A stretch of 64,000 bases of DNA from Amycolatopsis acididurans (lineage in GTDB: Bacteria > Actinomycetota > Actinomycetes > Mycobacteriales > Pseudonocardiaceae), in NCBI RefSeq assembly GCF_012328925.1, contig NZ_JAAXLS010000002.1, positions 248,001 to 312,000 of the forward strand. Direction: 5' to 3'. Position 1 is the first letter of the stretch; the number at the start of each line of letters is the position of its first letter. Positions 8,374 to 16,616 of this stretch are shown piece after piece. Both the position numbers and the translations under genes were made by a program. Below the pieces are notes generated by a model that was given only the letters and a program-made list of their open reading frames with translations, did no database searches and had not been told where the DNA came from.

Positions 8374-9510
8374 GTGATCCTGATCGCTGGGGGCGGTATC
8401 GCGGGCCCCGCCGTCGCACTCGCGCTGCACAAGGCGGGTTTCCAGGCCACCGTGTTCGAGGGCCACGCCGACACCGGCGAGGACGCCGGCGCGTTCCTGA
8501 CGCTGGCGCGCAACGGCATCACCGCACTCGCGCAGTTCGACGCGGACGACCTCGTCGCCGGCGCGGGTTTTCCGCTGACGAGCATGCAGGTGCTCACCAG
8601 CGACGGCGAGACCGCCGCGACCGCGCCCCTGCCGGGCTACCGGTGCCTGCGCCGGGCCGAGCTGTGCGGCTTGCTGCAGGCCGAGACGGTCCGCCGGGGA
8701 ATCCCGCTGCACCACGGCAAACGCGTCGAAGCCGTCGTGGAGTCCGATGTGGACGTGACGGTGCGCTTCGGCGACGGCAGCACGGCGAGCGGCGAGCTGC
8801 TGATCGGCGCGGACGGGCTCAACTCCGCCGTACGGTCCTTTGTGGCCCCGGCTGCCGCGCCGCGGTACGCCGGTCAGCGCGTGTTCTACGGCTACACCGA
8901 AGCCGGGACGCCACCGCACGAGCAGGAGCGGATCGTGATGGTGCGCGGCAGCGCCGTGGCCTTCGGGTATGCCGTCTCCCCCGGCGGTGAGACGTCGTGG
9001 TTCGGCCGGGTGCACGCCGAGGAGAACAGCGCCGTCGACCGGCACCGGCTGCTCGACCTGCTGCGCCCGGACGCCACACCCGCAGCGGACATCGTCGCCG
9101 CCACCAGCGGTCCGGTGCTCGCGACGGACGCACGCGACGTGCCCTCCGTCGCGCGCTGGTCCACCCGCCGGACGCTGCTGGTCGGCGACGCCGCGCACGC
9201 CGCCTCCCCCGCGACCGGCCAGGGCGCGTCGATGGCGCTCGAGGACGCGGTCGTACTGGCGAAGGCACTGCGGGATTCGGCGTCACCGTTCGAGACCTAC
9301 GAGCGGGCGCGGCGGCCGCGCGTCGAGCACAACATCGCGAACAGTGCCCGCATGACGGCAGGTGCGACAAGCACGGTGCCGCGCCGGCGGGAGCCGGTCA
9401 GCGAGGACGAACTCGCCGCACAGCTGGACTGGGACACCCCGCTGGCGGGCGAAGTCAGGCGCGGCCCTTGCGGAGGAACTTCTTCAGCCGGGACAACGGC
9501 CAGGTGTTGA
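8374..9510 (+). CDS. FAD-dependent monooxygenase
   Basis: This 378-residue class A flavoprotein hydroxylase has the FAD-binding GGGIAGPAVALAL at the N-terminus, LLIGADGLNSAVR (DG motif) and LLVGDAAHAASPATGQGASMALEDA near residue 270. It would use NAD(P)H and O2 to hydroxylate an unknown substrate. The GTG start follows TAGGGT (8360-8365) by 8 bases, and it begins 25 bases after the KamA-type gene. The last 19 residues are read from DNA antisense to the polX 3' end, a 56-base convergent overlap. This unusual tail may be a stop-codon loss. Confidence 0.85.
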   Translation: MILIAGGGIAGPAVALALHKAGFQATVFEGHADTGEDAGAFLTLARNGITALAQFDADDLVAGAGFPLTSMQVLTSDGETAATAPLPGYRCLRRAELCGLLQAETVRRGIPLHHGKRVEAVVESDVDVTVRFGDGSTASGELLIGADGLNSAVRSFVAPAAAPRYAGQRVFYGYTEAGTPPHEQERIVMVRGSAVAFGYAVSPGGETSWFGRVHAEENSAVDRHRLLDLLRPDATPAADIVAATSGPVLATDARDVPSVARWSTRRTLLVGDAAHAASPATGQGASMALEDAVVLAKALRDSASPFETYERARRPRVEHNIANSARMTAGATSTVPRRREPVSEDELAAQLDWDTPLAGEVRRGPCGGTSSAGTTARC

Positions 9511-11179
9511 TCACGTCGTCCTTGGTGAGCCAGCCCCGCTGGGCGGTGCCCACACCGTAGCGGATCGCCGCCAGGTGCGTCGTCGAATGCGAATCGCTGT
9601 TGATCGCGAACTTCACGCCGTGCTGCTTGGCCCACAGGATGTGCTCGTCGCGCAGGTCGAGGCGGTCGGGAAACGAGTTGATCTCCAGGGCGGTGCCGGT
9701 GCGGGCGCACGCGCGGAACAGCTCGTCCAGATCGGCGTCGACCGGCGGGCGGCGGCCGATCAGGCGCGCGGTGGGGTGGCCGATGATGTTGACGTAGGGG
9801 TTCTCGCACGCCCGCACCAGCCGCCGCGTCATCTGCTCGCGCGGCTGCGTGAACGACGAATGCACCGACGCCACGCACAGGTCGAACCCGGCGAGGAAGT
9901 CCGGGCCCCAGTCGACCTCGCCGTCGGCGTCGATATTGAGCTCGGTGCCGTGCAGCAGGGTCAGTTTCGGATACCGCGCGGCCAGTTCGCGCACCTGCTC
10001 GCGCTGCGCCAGCATCTTGTCGTCGGACATGCGCTGCATGACCAGGTTCGGCGCGTGGTCGGTGACCGCGTAGTAGGCGTAGCCGCGGGCCGCGGCGGTT
10101 GCGACCATGTCCTCCAGCGACGACACGCCGTCGGTGAGATCGGTGTGGGTGTGCAGATCGCCGCGGATGTCCCGCTCGGTCACCAGTTCCGGCAGCTCGT
10201 CGCGCTGCGCGGCCTCGATCTCGCCGCGGTCCTCGCGCAGCGTCGGCGGGATCCAGGGCAGGCCGAGTCGCCGGTAGACCTCCTCCTCGGTCTCCGACAC
10301 GATGAGGTCGCCGGTTTCGACGTCGAAGATGCCGTACTCGGAGAGCTTGAGGCCTGCGTGCACGGCCATCTCGCGGGTGCGGATGTTGTGGCCTTTGGAG
10401 CCGGTGAAGTACTGCAGCGCCGCGCCCCACGCCTGCGGCGGCACGACGCGCAGATCGACCTGCAGGCCCTTGGTGGTGCGGATCGAGGTCTTCTTCTCGC
10501 CGCCCGCGATCACCTCGCCGACCAGGTCCAGGTCGCGGAACGCCTTCATCACCGGACCGGGATTCTCGGCTGCGGCCAGGATGTCGATATCGCCGATGGT
10601 TTCGCGGAAACGCCGCAGCGAGCCGGCGTAGGTGCAGCGGCTGCAGCCGGTGACCGCGGCCAGCCCGGTCACGATCTCCTCCGCCAGGTCCATCGCCACG
10701 TTGATGAGCACGCGATCCCCGGCCTGCTGCATCAGCTCGACGCCGTGCAGGATGTTCTGCTCGGTTTTGGGCCCGAATCCCTTCACGTCACGCAGCCGCT
10801 CGTGGTGGATCGCGTCGACCAGTTCCTCGATGGAGGAGATCCCGAGATCGTGGTGCAGCTGCGCGGCTTTCTTCGGGCCGAGGGTCGGGATCGCCATCAG
10901 CTGCCGCACCCCGGCCGGGATCCGGGCACGGACCTCCTCGATGGCCTGCACGCTGCCGTGCTCGAAGTACTCCCCGATCTTGTCGGCGATGGACTTGCCG
11001 ACGCCGGGGATCGCACGCAGCTGCTTGATGTCGAGCCCGGCGATGTCGCCGTGATACCCCGCGACGGCGCGGACGGCCTTCTCATAGGCGCGCGCCTTGA
11101 ACCGGTCGCCGCCGGTGATCGCGAGCAGGTCGGCGTACTCCTGGAGCAACGCCGCGACCTCGTCGTTCGAGCGGGCCAT
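9455..11179 (-). CDS. polX: DNA polymerase/3'-5' exonuclease PolX
   Basis: This 574-residue protein has N-terminal helix-hairpin-helix repeats (IPGVGKSIADKI, IPTLGPKKAAQL, VKGFGPKTEQNI). The Pol beta-type nucleotidyltransferase core follows (AGSLRRFRETIGDIDIL with the metal Asp pair). The C-terminal PHP phosphoesterase domain runs from about residue 340 (GDLHTHTDLTDG, AVTDHAP, LLHGTELNI, INSDSHSTTHL). Such enzymes fill short gaps in base excision repair. TAAGCT (minus strand, 11187-11192) lies 7 bases before the ATG, which fits leaderless transcription. The next gene upstream is a HhH endonuclease-like protein, forming a small repair pair. Confidence 0.94.
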   Translation of the reverse strand: MARSNDEVAALLQEYADLLAITGGDRFKARAYEKAVRAVAGYHGDIAGLDIKQLRAIPGVGKSIADKIGEYFEHGSVQAIEEVRARIPAGVRQLMAIPTLGPKKAAQLHHDLGISSIEELVDAIHHERLRDVKGFGPKTEQNILHGVELMQQAGDRVLINVAMDLAEEIVTGLAAVTGCSRCTYAGSLRRFRETIGDIDILAAAENPGPVMKAFRDLDLVGEVIAGGEKKTSIRTTKGLQVDLRVVPPQAWGAALQYFTGSKGHNIRTREMAVHAGLKLSEYGIFDVETGDLIVSETEEEVYRRLGLPWIPPTLREDRGEIEAAQRDELPELVTERDIRGDLHTHTDLTDGVSSLEDMVATAAARGYAYYAVTDHAPNLVMQRMSDDKMLAQREQVRELAARYPKLTLLHGTELNIDADGEVDWGPDFLAGFDLCVASVHSSFTQPREQMTRRLVRACENPYVNIIGHPTARLIGRRPPVDADLDELFRACARTGTALEINSFPDRLDLRDEHILWAKQHGVKFAINSDSHSTTHLAAIRYGVGTAQRGWLTKDDVINTWPLSRLKKFLRKGRA

Positions 11180-11212
11180 GGCCCTCAGCTTAGGACGCGC
11201 CGGCGAGCTGGG

Positions 11213-11827
11213 TCAGCTGACGAGGGCGGCCAGCTTCTTGTCCCGGCCCGCGCGCACGAGCGCCGCGGACAGGCGCGCGTAGTCGTTCTCGCCGACCAGG
11301 GTGGGCAGGTCCTGCGCGCTGAGGCCGAGTTTCTCGGCGCCCTTGCGTGCCTTGCCGTCGAAGTAGGGCCGCAGCTCGGGCCACACCTGCTGGGCCTCGC
11401 GGCAGAAGATGTCCACCCCGACCGGGCCCAGCCGCGGCACTTCCCGCAGCTTTTCCTTGAGCGCCTTGACGTCCGCGGCCTGCTCGCGCAGCTTGCGCAG
11501 GTCGCCGGAGTACTTGTCCAGCAGCAATCGCGCGCCGTCGCCGAGTGCGGTGGCGGTGCTTTCGTCGTAACGCACGTAATGTCCCCGGCCCAGCGCGTCG
11601 ACCCGGTCCTGCCAGCTCGCCTCGGCCATGCGTTTCGGCGTGCCCATGCCCGCGTTGTTCAGCTCACGCGCGGCCGCGACGGCGACCTTCGCCTGGATCG
11701 GCGCGGACAGCAGCACCGACAGCACCAGCAGCCGGTACAGCTGCGACGGCGTGTCGGCCAGTTTGATGCCCGCCTCGGCCGCGTAGGTCTGGCCGGCCTC
11801 CTTGAGCAGCCGTTTCACGTCAGCCAT
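11213..11827 (-). CDS. HhH-GPD endonuclease III-like protein
   Basis: This 204-residue protein resembles a trimmed endonuclease III/MutY fold. LYRLLVLSVLLSAPIQAK stands where the QDT helix is expected. The hairpin VPRLGPVGVDIFCREAQQVWPELRPYFDGKA stands where LPGVGRKTA and the catalytic Asp are expected. The lyase lysine is absent from the hairpin, an Asp near the usual catalytic position remains, and there is no C-terminal Fe-S cysteine cluster. Glycosylase activity is therefore uncertain. It lies 33 bases upstream of polX in the same direction. Confidence 0.65.
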   Translation of the reverse strand: MADVKRLLKEAGQTYAAEAGIKLADTPSQLYRLLVLSVLLSAPIQAKVAVAAARELNNAGMGTPKRMAEASWQDRVDALGRGHYVRYDESTATALGDGARLLLDKYSGDLRKLREQAADVKALKEKLREVPRLGPVGVDIFCREAQQVWPELRPYFDGKARKGAEKLGLSAQDLPTLVGENDYARLSAALVRAGRDKKLAALVS

Positions 11828-11878
11828 GGGCCGGGACTACCCCGATTCGCCCCCGGCGACACCGGGTAGCCGATAGTC

Positions 11879-13333
11879 ATGTCTAGCGTTTACACCGGTC
11901 TCGACCGCATGCCCATCGGCCGCGACTGGCGGCCGGGGCGCGCGGGGAAGACCGCCACCGACACCGACCCCTACACCGGCGGCACGCTGACCGAGATCCC
12001 GCTCGCGTCCGCGGGCGACGTCGAGGACGCTTACGCCGCCGCGAAGGCCGCGCAACCGGCGTGGGCGGCACTGCCCGCTTTCGAACGGGCCGAGGTGTTC
12101 CACCGCGCCGCCCGGGTCATGGAGGACCGGCGTGAGGAGATCATCGACTGGCTGATCGCCGAGGCCGGGGCGATCCGGCCGCGCGCCGAATGGGAGTGGC
12201 TGGCGGTGCGGGCCGTCATGCTCGATGCGGCGTCCTACCCGGCCCGGATGAGCGGCAGCATCCTGCCCTCGGCCCTGATCGGCGGCAAGGAGAACCGGGT
12301 GTACCGGCAGCCGGTGGGCACGGTCGCGGTCATCAGCCCGTGGAACTTCCCGATGCAGCTGTCCAACCGGTCGGTCGCGCCCGCGCTCGCGGTCGGTAAC
12401 GCCGTGGTGCTCAAACCGGCGGGCGACACGCCGGTCACCGGTGGGCTGCTGCTGGCGAAGATCTACGAGGAGGCCGGGCTGCCGCCCGGGCTGCTCAACG
12501 TCGTCGTCGGCAGCAGCGGCACGGTCGGCGATCCGCTGGTGTCGCATCCGGACGCGCGGGTCGTGTCGTTCACCGGATCGACCGCGGTCGGCGAGCACAT
12601 CGCGCGGACGGCGGCATTGAAGAAGCTGTCGCTGGAACTGGGCGGCAACGGGCCGCTGGTCGTGCTCGAGGACGCCGACCTCGACCGCGCGGCCGATGCG
12701 GCCATGTTCGGTTCGTTCTTCCATCAGGGCCAGGTGTGCATGGCCACCAACCGGATCATCGCCGACGAGCAGGTGCACGACGACCTGGTCGAGCGGATCG
12801 TCAAGCGTGCGCGCGATCTCCAGGCCGGTGACCCGCGGGACGCCGACACCGGGATCGGGCCGATCATCAACCCGAAACAGCTGGACGGCGTGCGCGACAA
12901 GATCACGCGCTCGGTCGAGGCCGGGGCGAACCTGCTGGTGTCCGGTGAACCGTCGGGGCAGGTGCTGCCCGCGCACGTGCTGACCGCCGAAGCCGACGTG
13001 CCCGTGGCCGCCGAAGAGGTGTTCGGGCCCGTCGCGACCGTGCTGCGCGCCCGCGACGAGCGGCATGCGCTGGAACTGGCCAACGCGACCGAGTACGGCC
13101 TGTCCAGCGCGGTGTTCACGGCGGATGCCGAACGGGGTGTGCGGTTCGCGCTCGAGGTGGTCGCCGGCATGACCCACGTCAACGACACGACCATCAACGA
13201 CGAGCCCAACACCGCGTTCGGCGGGCAGAAGGCCTCGGGCATCGGCCGGTTCGGCGGGGACTGGGCGATCGAGGAGTTCACCACCGACCGCTGGGTCAGC
13301 GTGCAGCACTCCGCTCGCGAGCTGCCGATATGA
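11879..13333 (+). CDS. NAD(P)-dependent aldehyde dehydrogenase (vanillin/benzaldehyde dehydrogenase-like)
   Basis: This 484-residue ALDH shows SPWNFPMQLSNRSVAPALAVGNAVVLKPA (cofactor binding), FTGSTAVGEHI, the catalytic Glu in SLELGGNGPLVV and the catalytic Cys in HQGQVCMATNRII. GGQKASGIGRFGG is at the end. The overall pattern is closest to vanillin/benzaldehyde dehydrogenases, but the substrate is inferred only. It overlaps the convergent glycosyltransferase by 38 bases. No Shine-Dalgarno is evident before the ATG. It diverges from the repair pair. Confidence 0.88.
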   Translation: MSSVYTGLDRMPIGRDWRPGRAGKTATDTDPYTGGTLTEIPLASAGDVEDAYAAAKAAQPAWAALPAFERAEVFHRAARVMEDRREEIIDWLIAEAGAIRPRAEWEWLAVRAVMLDAASYPARMSGSILPSALIGGKENRVYRQPVGTVAVISPWNFPMQLSNRSVAPALAVGNAVVLKPAGDTPVTGGLLLAKIYEEAGLPPGLLNVVVGSSGTVGDPLVSHPDARVVSFTGSTAVGEHIARTAALKKLSLELGGNGPLVVLEDADLDRAADAAMFGSFFHQGQVCMATNRIIADEQVHDDLVERIVKRARDLQAGDPRDADTGIGPIINPKQLDGVRDKITRSVEAGANLLVSGEPSGQVLPAHVLTAEADVPVAAEEVFGPVATVLRARDERHALELANATEYGLSSAVFTADAERGVRFALEVVAGMTHVNDTTINDEPNTAFGGQKASGIGRFGGDWAIEEFTTDRWVSVQHSARELPI

Positions 13334-14426
13334 GCGCCAGCAGCCCGTCGGTCAGCTCCCCGGTCGCCTCGCAGTGCCGGGTCGCGGCCTCCGCCATCTC
13401 CTTCCACCGGCTCGGCTGCGCGATCAGCGCCCGCACCGCCGAGGCGAGTTCGCCGTCCCGTTCGCACACCATGGCCAGACCCGCGTCCTGCATGAGCGCG
13501 GCGTTGGCGCGGCCGTGCGCCGCGATCGGACGGTGCATCAGCACGGGGCGGCCGCAGGCGAGTGCTTCCAGCCCGGTCGCGCCGCCGGCGTTGGTGACCA
13601 CCACGTCCGCCGCCACCGTGTAGGCGGGCATCTCGTCGGTCCACCCCAGCGGGCGCAGCCGCGGATCCCGCTCGGCCAGCGGCCGCAGCCGCTCCAGCAG
13701 TCGCGTGTTGCGACCGCACACCACGACGGGCACGACGTCCGGATGCGCGTCGAGCAGTTCGCGCGCGGCGTCCTCCACATCGCCGAAGCCGAGCGAACCG
13801 CAGGACACCAGCGCGATGAACGCGTCCGGCGGCAGCCCCAGTTTCTGCCGCGCGGTGTCGCGGTCGCCGGGCCGGAACGTCTCGCGCACCGGCGGCGCGG
13901 ACACCGCGACGTTCGCGCCGGGCACGCATTTCAGCGCGGGCGGCACGGCGCACTCGTGCATCACGAGGTTGAGGTCGATGGCGCCGTAGACCCAGAACGG
14001 GTGCGGCGCGAAGTCCGAGATCCATGCGCCGACGGGCATGTCGAGCCTGCCGTGGCGGCGCAGCCAGTCCAGCCCCGCCGTGCCGAGCGGATAGGTGGAC
14101 AGCACCAGGTCCGGCTGGAAAGCGCGGATCTTGCGATTCAGCCGGATCCCGCACCACACGCCGACGAACCGTTTCGACGCTTCGGCGAACCAGCGCATCC
14201 GCCACAGCGACCGGTAGAAGAACTCGTAGAGCCACGGCGTGCGCCGCACGTTGGAGACGTAGATCCAGCGGAACAGCGGGCCCACCCCCGCGCCCATCAC
14301 GTCGAGCGCATCCAGCCACCCGACCGTCGCCTCCGGCCAGAGGCGGCGCACCGCGTCCTGCAGTGCCCTCCCGGTCGCGTTGTGGCCTTCACCCATCGCC
14401 GCCGAGACGATCAGCACCCTTTTCAT
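13296..14426 (-). CDS. GT28-like glycosyltransferase (MGDG synthase/MurG fold)
   Basis: This 376-residue protein has the N-terminal SAAMGEGHNATGRAL of MGDG-synthase-type enzymes. Its C-terminal donor domain has VVVTNAGGATGLEALACGRPVLM, the conserved GT28 nucleotide-sugar site. WISDFAPHPFWVY is typical of diacylglycerol glucosyl/galactosyltransferases. It probably glycosylates a membrane lipid at the cytoplasmic face. AAAGGG lies before the ATG. Its ATG overlaps the upstream DMT permease stop by 4 bases, so the two are coupled. Confidence 0.82.
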   Translation of the reverse strand: MKRVLIVSAAMGEGHNATGRALQDAVRRLWPEATVGWLDALDVMGAGVGPLFRWIYVSNVRRTPWLYEFFYRSLWRMRWFAEASKRFVGVWCGIRLNRKIRAFQPDLVLSTYPLGTAGLDWLRRHGRLDMPVGAWISDFAPHPFWVYGAIDLNLVMHECAVPPALKCVPGANVAVSAPPVRETFRPGDRDTARQKLGLPPDAFIALVSCGSLGFGDVEDAARELLDAHPDVVPVVVCGRNTRLLERLRPLAERDPRLRPLGWTDEMPAYTVAADVVVTNAGGATGLEALACGRPVLMHRPIAAHGRANAALMQDAGLAMVCERDGELASAVRALIAQPSRWKEMAEAATRHCEATGELTDGLLALISAARERSAAR

Positions 14427-15352
14427 ACCGCCCTTTCCGAAGCATTCCCGTCGAGCAGCTCGTCCGATGTGGACTGGGCGCGGGCCAGATGCGACGCCCG
14501 GCTGGACAGCAGCACGATGCCCACGATGATCAGTGCGCCCGCCATGCCCTCACCGGCGAGCGCGAGTGGCGCGGTGTTGGCGGTCTCCCCCATCCACCAG
14601 ACGCCGATCGCGACCCCGACGAGCGGATCGAGCGCGGTGATCACGGCGAGCGCCGGGGTCAGGAACCGGCCCTGCTGGAACGTGTTCTGCGACAACAGGA
14701 AACCCATCGGCCCGACGACGCACACCACGTACAGTGTCCAGCTCTGGAAGGGTTCACCCAGGCCGCTTCTGGCCTGCCCGGCGACGATCTTCATCAGGCC
14801 CGCCGTGACGCCGTAGAGCACCCCGGTGGCCACGGCCAGGCCCAGCACCCGTGCCGAACCGTGGCTGAGCGTGGACACCACCAGCGCGATCAGCGCGAGC
14901 AGGCCGAGCACGATCACCAGCGGCAGCGGTTTGGTGCCCTCGGCGAAGTCGTCCGCGTTGCCGCTCGGGCGCGCGAGCATCAGGAACACGCTCAGGCCCG
15001 CGATGCAGATCAGCGAGCCCACGACCATGACCCCGTCGAGGCTGCGGCGTTCCAGCCGCGCGGAGAACGCGCCGGCGAAGATCAGCGAGGTGATCAGCAG
15101 CGGCTGCACCACCAGCAGCGGCGCGTAGGCCAGCGCCACCAGCTGCAGCGCGAGCCCGGCGCCGGTGGCGACCATGCCGATCAGCCACAGCGGCCGGTGT
15201 GCCAGGCCGCGCAGCAGCCCCGGGTCGAGGATGCGGCTGACCTCGACCTCCTTGGTGGCACGCGCCTGGGCGGCGCTGGCGAGCCCCATGCTCGCCGCGC
15301 CCGCGACAGCCGCCGGTACCGCCAGCAACAACGAGGTGCCGGCCGACGCCAT
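14423..15352 (-). CDS. DMT-family membrane transporter (EamA-like)
   Basis: This 309-residue protein has about nine or ten hydrophobic helices in two similar halves, as in drug/metabolite transporters. Examples are LLLAVPAAVAGAASMGLA and LVVQPLLITSLIFAGAFSA in the first half, and ALAVITALDPLVGVAIGVWW in the second. The transported compound is unknown. AGGAG lies about 10 bases before the ATG. Overlap with the glycosyltransferase suggests a shared job, perhaps export or flipping of a glycolipid or its precursor, but this is inference. Confidence 0.8.
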   Translation of the reverse strand: MASAGTSLLLAVPAAVAGAASMGLASAAQARATKEVEVSRILDPGLLRGLAHRPLWLIGMVATGAGLALQLVALAYAPLLVVQPLLITSLIFAGAFSARLERRSLDGVMVVGSLICIAGLSVFLMLARPSGNADDFAEGTKPLPLVIVLGLLALIALVVSTLSHGSARVLGLAVATGVLYGVTAGLMKIVAGQARSGLGEPFQSWTLYVVCVVGPMGFLLSQNTFQQGRFLTPALAVITALDPLVGVAIGVWWMGETANTAPLALAGEGMAGALIIVGIVLLSSRASHLARAQSTSDELLDGNASERAV

Positions 15353-15427
15353 GTGCCCTCCACCTTCTCCTCACGCGGCGTGTCCGGCCGAGACCTTACT
15401 CGCGTCGGAATACCTGCGGGTGAACAC

Positions 15428-15796
15428 TCAGTGTGCGCGTTGCCGCAGGAACTTGTTGATCAGCTCGCCGCCCCGGTTGAGGCAGTCGGCGCAGATCACG
15501 GCCTGCGCCTGCGGGCAGCTCATCCTGGCCAGCCTGCGGTGGAAACCGAGGAAGGAACGGCGTTCGCGGCGACCACAGAACTCGCATGCGTCGTCGCTGA
15601 CGGCGGTCAGCCTGGCCAGCCCGGTTCCGCCGAGGCTGCGCCGTTCCCGGCCGTCGCGCACCAGGACCAGGCCCGCCTCCAGACAGTCGGTGCAGATGGG
15701 TCCCTGTGGGCCCGGCGCCCGGTGTTGACCTGGCCGCGGTGGGCGTCCGCAGAACCGGCAAAGCGCGCCTTTTCCGTTGATCTGTTCACTCATCAT
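15428..15796 (-). CDS. protein with two ClpX-type C4 zinc fingers
   Basis: The 122 residues hold two copies of a ClpX N-terminal zinc-binding motif: CRFCGR with CTDCLEAG (residues about 13-41) and CEFCGRRER with CADCLNRGG (about 71-110). There is no AAA+ ATPase, so it cannot be ClpX. ClpX zinc domains dimerise and recruit substrates and adaptors, so this stand-alone double finger could be an adaptor or decoy for Clp proteolysis. The ATG at 15796 (or the next codon) has AAGGGA upstream. Confidence 0.75.
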   Translation of the reverse strand: MMSEQINGKGALCRFCGRPPRPGQHRAPGPQGPICTDCLEAGLVLVRDGRERRSLGGTGLARLTAVSDDACEFCGRRERRSFLGFHRRLARMSCPQAQAVICADCLNRGGELINKFLRQRAH

Positions 15797-15944
15797 CCGC
15801 GCGTCCCTTCCCCGCTCCACGATCGCACTCCCGGTCCCCGGATTCCACCCCGCCGGCTGGTCGAAACCAGCGCGAATCCCGACGCTGCGCAACAATTCGG
15901 CACGTTCCGCCTGTATCGCACACGATCGGGGTAACGTCCGGCTC
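15797..15944. other. gap without recognisable gene
   Basis: No coding pattern or repeat is recognised here. The 3' end contains TAACGT (15932-15937), a possible -10 box for the decayed ABC gene that follows. Confidence 0.4.
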
Positions 15945-16262
15945 GTGACCGGCGGGCTGCGCCATTCCGGGCGGCGTGCACTGCGGCGCGAGCGGCTGGG
16001 CCTGGTGTTCCAGAACCCGTCGGAGAACCTGCTGGACGACCTCACCGTCGCGGACAACCTGCGTGCCGCCGCGCAGTCCGCGCGCCGCACCTGCGTGCCT
16101 GGGGAACTCTCGACCGCCTCGGCCGATCTCGTGCTGGAGACACTGCGCCGGCTCGCGGAGCGGGAGTTCGCCGTGCTCGTCGCGTCCCACGACGACCGGC
16201 TGATCGAACTCAGCACCCGCGTCGCGTGGCTGCGCGACGGGCGAGTGGAGGGGATCGGATGA
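15945..16262 (+). pseudogene. decayed ABC transporter ATPase, fragment 1
   Basis: The frame reads LGLVFQNPSENLLDDLTVADNLRAAA (Q-loop and helical region), then jumps from GELS straight to TASADLVLETLRRLA, and ends with VLVASHDDRLIELSTRVAWLRDGRVEGI (H-loop and end of the domain). The N-terminal Walker A region is missing. The rest of the LSGGQ signature, Walker B and the D-loop have been removed by an in-frame deletion. The remaining 105 residues cannot hydrolyse ATP. GTG follows TAACGT by 7 bases, so the promoter may survive. Its stop overlaps the next fragment by 3 bases, preserving the old operon layout. Confidence 0.8.
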
Positions 16263-16605
16263 TTACCGCCGCGTTGTCCGCGCACCAGCTGCGGCGTCGT
16301 TTCGCGCATCCCAGCGGTGACGTGCAGGTGTTGCGCGGGCTGGAGCTCTGCTCGACGACGCGCCGCCGTGGGAGGCGTGCGCGGTGCTCCCCCAGGCGCT
16401 GGGCCTCGCCCCGGACCTGACCGTCGCGGAGAACGTCGCGCTGCCGCTGCGGCTCGGCGGTTCCCGCGACGATATCGGCGAGCGCGTCGCGGAACTGCTG
16501 GAAATCTTTGGCGTGGGCGGGCTTTCCGGCCGGTATCCGGGCGAGGTGTCCTTCGGGCCGCAACAACTCGGCGGCGTGATCTTGGTTGCCGCGCCGAATC
16601 CGTAA
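16260..16605 (+). pseudogene. decayed ABC transporter ATPase, fragment 2 (deleted and frameshifted)
   Basis: The start MITAALSAHQLRRRFAHPSGDVQVLRGLEL is the first strand of an ABC ATPase, but Walker A is absent. Homology continues in another frame as LLDDAPPWEACAVLPQALGLAP, then DLTVAENVALPLRLGG and GRYPGEVSFGPQQLGG, and stops just after a degraded signature. Walker B, D-loop and H-loop are gone. Together with fragment 1 this marks an eroded two-ATPase ABC operon; no permease gene remains. Confidence 0.78.
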
Positions 16606-16616
16606 ACTCTGTGGGG

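Noticed and set aside
9362..11869. 835-codon plus-strand open frame opposite polX and the HhH gene
   Set aside because: The translation has no recognisable domain and mirrors the codon bias of the genes on the other strand.
14024..15934. Long plus-strand open frame opposite the glycosyltransferase and DMT genes
   Set aside because: Low-complexity Arg/His-rich translation typical of antisense shadows in high-GC DNA.
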